In this document: positions 58,067 through 64,000 of the stretch, in pieces | Numbering within the stretch: position 1 is the first letter of the stretch | How the letters are laid out: each line of letters starts with the position of its first letter | DNA from: Delphinus delphis | Taxonomy: Eukaryota > Chordata > Mammalia > Artiodactyla > Delphinidae | Direction: 5' to 3' | DNA length: 64,000 bases | Assembly: GCF_949987515.2 (NCBI RefSeq) | Contig: NC_082685.1 | Location: 30,458,168 to 30,522,167 of the forward strand | Made by a program: the position numbers and the translations under genes | The notes under the pieces: model-generated | The model's database searches: none | Seen by the model: only the letters and a program-made list of their open reading frames with translations | What the model was told of the DNA's origin: nothing

Positions 58067-58264
58067 AGTTTTTGCAGTACGCGGGCCTCTCACTGCTGTG
58101 GCCTCTCCCGTTGTGGAGCACAGGCTCCAGACGCGCAGGCTCAGTGGTCATGGCTCACAGGGCTAGCCGCTCTGCGGCATGTGGGATCTTCCCGGACCGG
58201 GGCACGAACCGTGTCCCCTGCATCGGCAGGCGGACTCTCAAACACTGCGTCACCAGGGAAGCCC
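58049..58264 (-). mobile_element. CHR-2-type SINE with 14-bp TSD
   Basis: Reverse copy from the (ATTT)n tail and TTTGCAGTACGCGGGCC to CACCAGGGAAGCC. TSD CACAGTGATATTTA at 58034-58047 and CATAGTGATATTTA at 58267-58280 (one mismatch). Confidence 0.95.
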
Positions 58265-58560
58265 CCCATAGTGATATTTATAATAAATTTTTAAAGTTGG
58301 AAACATTCTAAACAACGAGGGGTGAAAGTGATCTAAAATGTGTTTTTAGAGAATTTAACAGGGTTTATAAAATTTTAAGTGAAAAGAGCAGGTTGAAAAA
58401 CAGATTGCTGAGGTGATACATTAAAAAAGCAAAAGTTTCAGAAATCTGGCAAAAGAATAAATAAACCTCGCATGAAGGGTTTTCTCTGTGTGTGTCTTCC
58501 TGAGGTTTGCAGCTATTTTACTGAACGTATGTGGTGGGATATAAAATGATTTTGACAGAA

Positions 58561-59319
58561 ATATATGAAAGATCTAGTTACATGTAATAGGTCCTCAGAT
58601 AGATGTGTACCTATCTTTTTTACTAGATGGCAAAAGTTTATTCAAAGATATCATATCACTGGTCCCAAGAAGTCTCACCATTCTATTCATTGTAATATGA
58701 TGTGAGAGAACAATTCCAAGAAGGTATACTTTGAATTGGCTTAATTAAGTGATTGATAAAAGGATTAAAAACTGACAGTTTCCAACATACTGAGTCTTAC
58801 AAAAAAAAAGTAATTATTAAAAACCTTTATCTACTTGTAAGTAATAAAAACAATTTCTAGATAAAAGGATATAAGGGTCAGAAAAAGATGCACAAGTGTC
58901 ATCAGCTCCAGAATTAAACCCAAAAAACTTTATCAAATAAAATTCATGAAGAACAATTACTGTCAAGATATTTTGACCAGCACAACTACTTCATTCAAAG
59001 AAAGACCAATATGTAAAACTAACTGAAATACAGTTTATACTGTTGGAAGAGCCAGATGAGTCATCTGAAGCCCACCCACTTTATTCTGTGAACAACAGTT
59101 TGAAAACCACTATTGCAGAAGATAATAGCTTCTACGGTTCCACCCGGTCCATTCTTGCCCTTCTCTTATCAGAGAGTTTGGGACTATGTCAGGATACCTA
59201 GGCTCTTGCAACAATAGCCACAGGATATGCAACACTAACAAGTGATTAACCACTTTGTGCCTCAGTTTTCTTGGCTGTAAAATGAGAGACTGGATTAGAT
59301 TATTTCTATATATGGAAGG
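58561..59319. other. Unique AT-rich DNA
   Basis: No gene or repeat recognised. A segment at 59225-59300 (TTAACCACTTTGTGCCTCAG, TTTTCTTGGCTGTAAAATGA) is a short MIR remnant. Confidence 0.5.
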
Positions 59320-59830
59320 CAGCCTCTGAAACGGCTCCTAAGGATCCACCCTCTTGGTATTCATGCCCTGGGTAAATCCCTCTCTTTAATTCCCTCTCTT
59401 TGAGCATGGGCTGTGCCTCGTAATTCACTTCTAATAAACAGAGTAAGCTGAATTAGGATAAACTGAAAGTGATAGGATGAAACTTCTGACATTATGGTAC
59501 AAAGACTGTGATCTCTTTCTCTCCCCCCGCCCCACTAACCCCCCATCCTCACCCCAATCTTTTCCTCTCTTGGAAGGAAACTTCTGAAGTTGTGAAGAGC
59601 CCTATGAAGAGGTCCACATGGTGAGTAAACTTGAAAATGAATCCTGCCAAAGTCAAGGCTTGGGATGACTGTAGCCCTGATTGCAGGCTAGTGAGAGACT
59701 GTAACCCGAGGACAAGCTAAATGTGCCTGGATTCTTGACCCACAGAATTTTAAGGTGTTATATGCTTGTAGTTTTAATGTGTAAAGTTTGGGGGGTAATG
59801 CTACACAAAAAAAGATAACTACACACAAAA
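59320..59830 (+). mobile_element. MaLR-type LTR relic
   Basis: GGCAGCCTCTGAAACGGCTCC, TCTTTGAGCATGGGCTGTGC, TTCACTTCTAATAAACAGAG, GGTACAAAGACTGTGATC, GAAGAGGTCCACATGGTGAG, AAGTCAAGGCTTGGGATGAC, AGACTGTAACCCGAGGAC, GATTCTTGACCCACAGAA and TATGCTTGTAGTTTTAATG. Same group as 55530-56305; internally a C-rich run (CCCCCCGCCCC) lies near 59523. Confidence 0.65.
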
Positions 59831-61709
59831 GATAATGTTTTCTTCTATTTCTCTGGTTCTTTTCTTTAAACAGGTGTTTAAAGAGCATTTGTGGTTACCT
59901 ATGAATCCAGAGTAAAGTTTGATAGTTTAAAAAACAATTTACCCTGATTTTGAATTTTTAATCACCTTTGGAAAACCCAGTTCTCCTGGTTTTAGCCCAC
60001 ATTCTCTTCAGATGCCGAGATGAACTATAGATACTGAGCTTGCCTCAAAATCACAGACACTCCCCACTCCTTCTTCTGGCCTTTACCATACCTGTGACAG
60101 AAGAAGGTGACAGTTCATCTTAGGGATCCCATCAATAGAACTGCTAATGAGCAGCTGAATTCAGCTTGGAGGAGGAAGCATTCTTTCCTCTTAAAAAGCG
60201 AAAGTGCAAAGGCCCTTTAGAAGTTAAAGTAAAACTGCTTAGGAAATTTTTTGCCAAATCGAATTGTATTACCTTAAAGAGACGCCATTTTCACTCTACT
60301 ACCTTATGTATCTTAAGCTCATAATTTGGTTCCACTCATCATGATTGATTGGGTCTTTGTGAATTATCCGTCAAAATAAATTCTGTATCCATGCTTTATT
60401 TTATATAATCTCTTATTGCTAAGAGATTACATTTTAATTTGTAGCCTATTAGCTAATTTATTATTTATGTTACCCCACTCCTTCAACCCCCCACCCTCAA
60501 ATTATATAATCTCCTTGAAAAAAAAAAACACTATACTTTCTCCATCTTAACAAAATAAGACAATAAGCATCCAAGAGGTGTTCAAACTACAAATGATGGG
60601 ATTATTTTGTGGATGTCTTAGTGCCAATTACTGTGTTGCCCTAAGAGGCATTCAATTACTATTTGTTAAATAAAAACAATCTAATATTAAATATAGATTA
60701 TCCCTCTCCCAAAAATTTCAGTCTCACTCCCACTTGCAAATAAAGTTTAACTGTTCCAACTTTTTTTTTTTTTTTTTTTAGAAATCCTAGTTAGAGCAAC
60801 TAGCACATAACAAAACAACTCCAGTACATGAGGCGGAAACTTCCTAACAAAACAGGTAATGAACAATACCAATATAACTACAAAAAACTCAGTTTTCTTT
60901 CATAATGCCCTGAAATGTGCCGCTGAGTGCTCCTTCCTGGGACCAGACACAGTTTGGTCTGTTCATTGAATATTAATATTCATATTGGGGGCAGATGAAA
61001 AGACCCTCTATGTAGATCAATGTGAAACTGGAGGTACTTATGCAAAGTCAGTTGTCTTGGAGCCACCGTGACTGCATTTGATCTGTAAGTGTGGAAAACG
61101 TGAAGCCAGTTTTACTGTCTCCAACTGACAGGCCTGCTCTTTGGAAAAACTGAATGGTTAAAGAGAGTTGGGAAGAGTCTTGACATTGTATGATAATGTC
61201 AGAAAAAACAGAAAGTCACATTAGCATATGAACTAGAGTCACCTAGCACCTATTTTTGATTAGAGATTAGATGATGGAATTGACAGATTCAAGATGAATT
61301 ATGAAGTTGTGCATTAGAATGGCACCACAAATGAGAAAAGCTAACATGAATCTCCCTTCTTGAGTATATTTCGGAGGCCTGATTTCTCTAAAGCAAACTT
61401 GAAAAACCCCAAGTCTACTATCTAGCATAGCATCTTTATTACCATAACCTATTTTGTTATGGGGAAGCATTAGAGTTTCCAAGAGTAGATACTTAATGAA
61501 ACCACACATCTTAATTCCAAATATAAGACAAGATTTAAGAGATTATTACTTAATTCTCCTTACTTTGTCTGGGAGAGTTTTTGATTTTTGTTTTTCACAA
61601 AAGACAATTCTTAAATTATAAGCTGCTATAACAATTATTTAAAATCACTTAGCTGCATATGAAGCCAAATATTAAAATGTATCCAAAATGAACAGTCCCC
61701 AGTCCTTGC
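59831..61709. other. Unique DNA
   Basis: No gene. T-run at 60761-60779. A short patch at 60640-60690 (AAGAGGCATTCAATTACTATT) may be an L2 end. The ORF 61267-61509 (minus) has no domain. Confidence 0.45.
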
Positions 61710-61711
61710 TG

Positions 61712-61812
61712 TCCATTCATCACCTGGGGAGAGTTTTCAAAAGAGATTCCTCAGATCATACTGAATGAGAAAGTTTAGGGCTAGGAACCAGAAACAGGTA
61801 TTTCTAAAAGGT
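61712..61812. repeat. hAT-type MER5-like fragment
   Basis: CCATTCATCACCTGGGGAGAG, GTTTTCAAAAGAGATTCCTC and AGGAACCAGAAACAGGTATTTC resemble the inner part of a small Charlie-group element. Only about 100 bp remains. Confidence 0.4.
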
Positions 61813-62790
61813 AAAGAATTCATTAAAATATATACCCAGGCATCTTGGGGAAAGAGAGAGAGAATTCAGTGCTTGAACTTATGCTTCTGTCCAAAGGAAT
61901 ATATGACCTCACTTCTGCTCCTCTGTAGTCAGTCACTGTTTTTCACTTTTAGACCATGTCTCCATTTTGTAATATACACTCCTCCATCCTTACTTTCTGG
62001 AGCACACGATGCTCAAGGTGATGATGCTTCCTTCCAAGCACTGGAAGGGCTCTGGTTCCTATGGGTTCCTGAGCAATCCATGGTCTGAGGGATCTGACAC
62101 TCTGCTGGATTTCTTCCTGGCAAATTTCTCTTCTCTTCTGCCAGTCCCTTAAGCGAAGAGTTGTAAGGAAGTTTCCAGTGAATGAAATCTGTTTACCAAG
62201 CTTATCTGTAAACTTCTCCGTTATATGCATCAATTTAGCTTTCTCTGGGTACTGTTAGATTAACCAAATGGCTAATCCCAAAAATCAAAGAGTGACTTTC
62301 TGTCAACATGCTTGTTGAGAGACTATTCCCTGTTTCTGCACGTTTTATATCCATCCTTTTTCTAGACTATAGTTTTCAAAGATATCTGTGTAGCAAACAG
62401 CATTAGAAGATAGAGATCCTATCTTCCTCAGGGGGCAGAGGGCAGATATGCTTCCTGACCAGGATAATAAAGATAATATCTCCCCTCCAGGTAAAGGTTA
62501 GGAAGTTTCAACTCTTCATAAAATTGGGGGATTTCGAAGCTTTGGATTTCTCAGCTGTGGCGCAAGCACACTGTGGGTGACATCTCCCCTAGGCCATCCC
62601 ACATCACCCTTATGGGACTTGGGGTCAAGAAGAAGAAATGAGAGCATGAAGCCCTTGCCTCCTGCTGTCCCACAAGTCATAAAGTTATTTTGTTCTGAGC
62701 CAGGAGTCTTGTGAGCCAGGGCCCATGAAATAGTCACAGGCTAACTTGTTCATGTAACAGGGCAAACTCACAGATTTGCACAGCTCTTTA
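61813..62790. other. Unique DNA
   Basis: Contains ORFs 61765-62088 (plus) and 61949-62233 (minus) in overlapping positions without any recognised domain. No gene is supported. Confidence 0.45.
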
Positions 62791-62799
62791 GAGCTCTTA

Positions 62800-63090
62800 T
62801 TAAGTCCCTGGACTCTACTAGACACCATGTTACTGAGTCCCAGTTCTACCACTTACTTGCTACAAGATTCACTAGCTATACCACATACTAGCTATGTCAC
62901 TCATAATGGTACTTCCTAGCTGTGGGACCTTGGCAGTAACAAGAGCAATAATAACAATAACAACCACAGTAACAGTAACTTGATAGGATTGTAGTGGTAA
63001 CTAATAATAGCTAATACTTACCAATTGCCCTTTAGACACTGTGGAGTGTTTTATATAACTTAGCTCATTCAATCACAGATGCCATATAAA
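62800..63090 (+). repeat. MIR SINE relics, probably two
   Basis: First: GTCCCAGTTCTACCACTTAC, TTGCTACAAGATTCACTAG, CTAGCTGTGGGACCTTGG. Then an AACAATAACAACC-rich stretch, and a second start: TAATAGCTAATACTTACC, CACTGTGGAGTGTTTTATATAAC and TTAGCTCATTCAATC. Confidence 0.55.
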
Positions 63091-63214
63091 CTAAGAATAT
63101 CAAATGCTATCAGAATTTTCTCTCTCAGCATTATCATGAAGATCAAAAGGAAATACTGATAGTGCAGTACATTGGGAGCTGTAAACATAAATGCACAGTA
63201 CTTCTATTTTCCTC

Positions 63215-63365
63215 TCTTTATTCACCTGGATCTCACACCAGGCCCTTCTATCTCTGTCTTTGTATGTGCTGTGTCATCTGTCTGGAACACTTTTCCCTTT
63301 GTTCTTCTGCAGGCTCCTTTTGGTCCTGCATGATTCAGCTCAAAGAAGCATTGTAAGGGGAACAG
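63215..63365 (+). repeat. L2 LINE fragment
   Basis: CACCAGGCCCTTCTATCTC, GTGTCATCTGTCTGGAACAC, TTTTCCCTTTGTTCTTCTGC, AGGCTCCTTTTGGTCCTGC and ATTCAGCTCAAAGAAGCATT are the L2 order upstream of its 3' end. Confidence 0.6.
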
Positions 63366-64000
63366 ATTGTTCCCTCGAAACACGTTTCCTTCGTGAGCCA
63401 GGACATAATGTCTTTTGGCCTGCTGGGTGGAGTAAGTACGCACCCATTTTTCCTACCCCATTTCTCACTTCTGTTCAGGGGAGGTAGAGGGTCTCAACTC
63501 TGTGGCTCTCTCTGAAGCTACTCACCTACTGCCCACACCTATATCCTTCTCTGCCAGATGAGTCAGCCTGGGGAGTGCTGCCCCAGCCGGCTGTGGTCTG
63601 GGTTCTCTGCCACAGACCAGGGCGATAATGAGTTCATTTGGGTAGGCAAGCAGGGCTGGGGGCTGGGAGAAACCCCTGTTGTCCCCCCAGTCTAAGTCAC
63701 ACTCTCCAATCCAGCTCTACTGTAATGAAGTTGACAATTTTCTTGCTATCTCACTTCCTAGATTTACTTCTCAACTGGTTTGGAAGCCAACGGGGAAAAG
63801 GGAGTGAATAACTGGCATTTCCTGAAAAAAATCCACCCCAGCTTCCCCTACCTCCCTCAGCAATATTCTTAGAGAACAATTAGGACACTCACTGTCTTGT
63901 TTACCTGCCTGATTTTTCATGCAAGTGAGCCAGGGGTACAACCAGTTGGTGTCTGTATGCTCAGTACTAGCAGTATTTGCTACACAGGACATAGCACTGT
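63366..64000. other. Unique DNA to window end
   Basis: Slightly more G/C than average (63480-63700) but without a CpG cluster, ORF or recognised repeat. Confidence 0.45.

Larger units (their letters stand above)
57860..58560 (+). repeat. Probable old L1 (L1M-type) split by a CHR-2 SINE
   Basis: GACTCCCAGAGAATTATCAG, AAGGAGATATATACTCAGAG, CATAGACAGTCTTCACAGTG, then (after the SINE) GTTGGAAACATTCTAAACAAC, AAAGTGATCTAAAATGTG and TTTTAAGTGAAAAGAGCAGG. The order fits the end of ORF2 in old L1s, but divergence is high. Confidence 0.5.

Noticed and set aside
14525..58264. Nine near-identical dispersed repeats as a CRISPR-like or phage-related array
   Set aside because: They are spread over 50 kb on both strands with A-tails and TSDs, which is SINE behaviour; the host is a mammal.
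61949..62233. 94-codon minus ORF as a processed pseudogene
   Set aside because: No recognisable protein family, and an ORF in another frame covers the same DNA on the plus strand.

Overview
This is mammalian nuclear DNA and almost certainly comes from a cetacean; a hippopotamus is the main alternative. The diagnostic signal is nine copies, on both strands, of one young tRNA-derived SINE of about 200 bp. It has the CHR-2 type structure known from cetaceans and hippos: a GGCTTCCCTGGTGGCGCAG-like head, a GGTTCATGCCCC-like B box and a CGCAAAA-type tail. An older CHR-1-like SINE opens the window, and the L1 elements are of the cetartiodactyl type. No host protein-coding gene, rRNA, tRNA gene, CRISPR array or bacterial-type feature is present. 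The open frames are short and fall in transposon relics or in AT-rich non-coding DNA. The window is best read as intergenic or deep-intronic sequence.

Layout. 1-7.8 kb: a SINE tail, then mostly unique AT-rich DNA with traces of old repeats. 7.8-23.4 kb: a mosaic of SINEs, MaLR (MLT1-type) LTRs, MIR and L2 fragments, hAT-type DNA transposon relics, a 56-bp tandem duplication and a polypyrimidine tract. 23.9-31.8 kb: the dominant feature, a full-length but dead L1 on the plus strand, with a CpG-rich 5' UTR, a broken ORF1, a broken ORF2 and a 3' UTR. Three later CHR-2 SINEs sit in it, one in each major part. 31.8-49 kb: mostly unique DNA with MIR, L2, old L1 and one MLT1 relic, one more CHR-2 SINE, and a candidate regulatory inverted repeat near 38.2 kb. 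49.2-59.8 kb: a Tigger-type element flanked by TA, then a cluster of MaLR-type LTRs. One LTR is split by a 5'-truncated younger L1 (52.45-54.02 kb, minus strand) and another by a CHR-2 SINE. An MIR and an old L1 here also carry nested CHR-2 SINEs. 59.8-64 kb: mostly unique DNA with MIR, L2 and hAT traces.

The nesting gives a relative history: L2 and MIR are oldest (an MIR sits inside an L2), then MaLR LTRs and DNA transposons, then the cetartiodactyl L1s, then the CHR-2 SINEs. Target-site duplications (TSDs) are visible for several insertions. I see no convincing new biological system. The points most worth checking are the SINE that joined the L1 ORF2 without breaking its local frame, a perfect 8-bp TAAT-containing inverted repeat at 38226-38250, a conserved-looking block near 57.3-57.5 kb, and an unclassified inverted-repeat element inside an MLT1 LTR. 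Family names for old repeats come from memory of consensus sequences; boundaries are approximate unless a TSD is stated.
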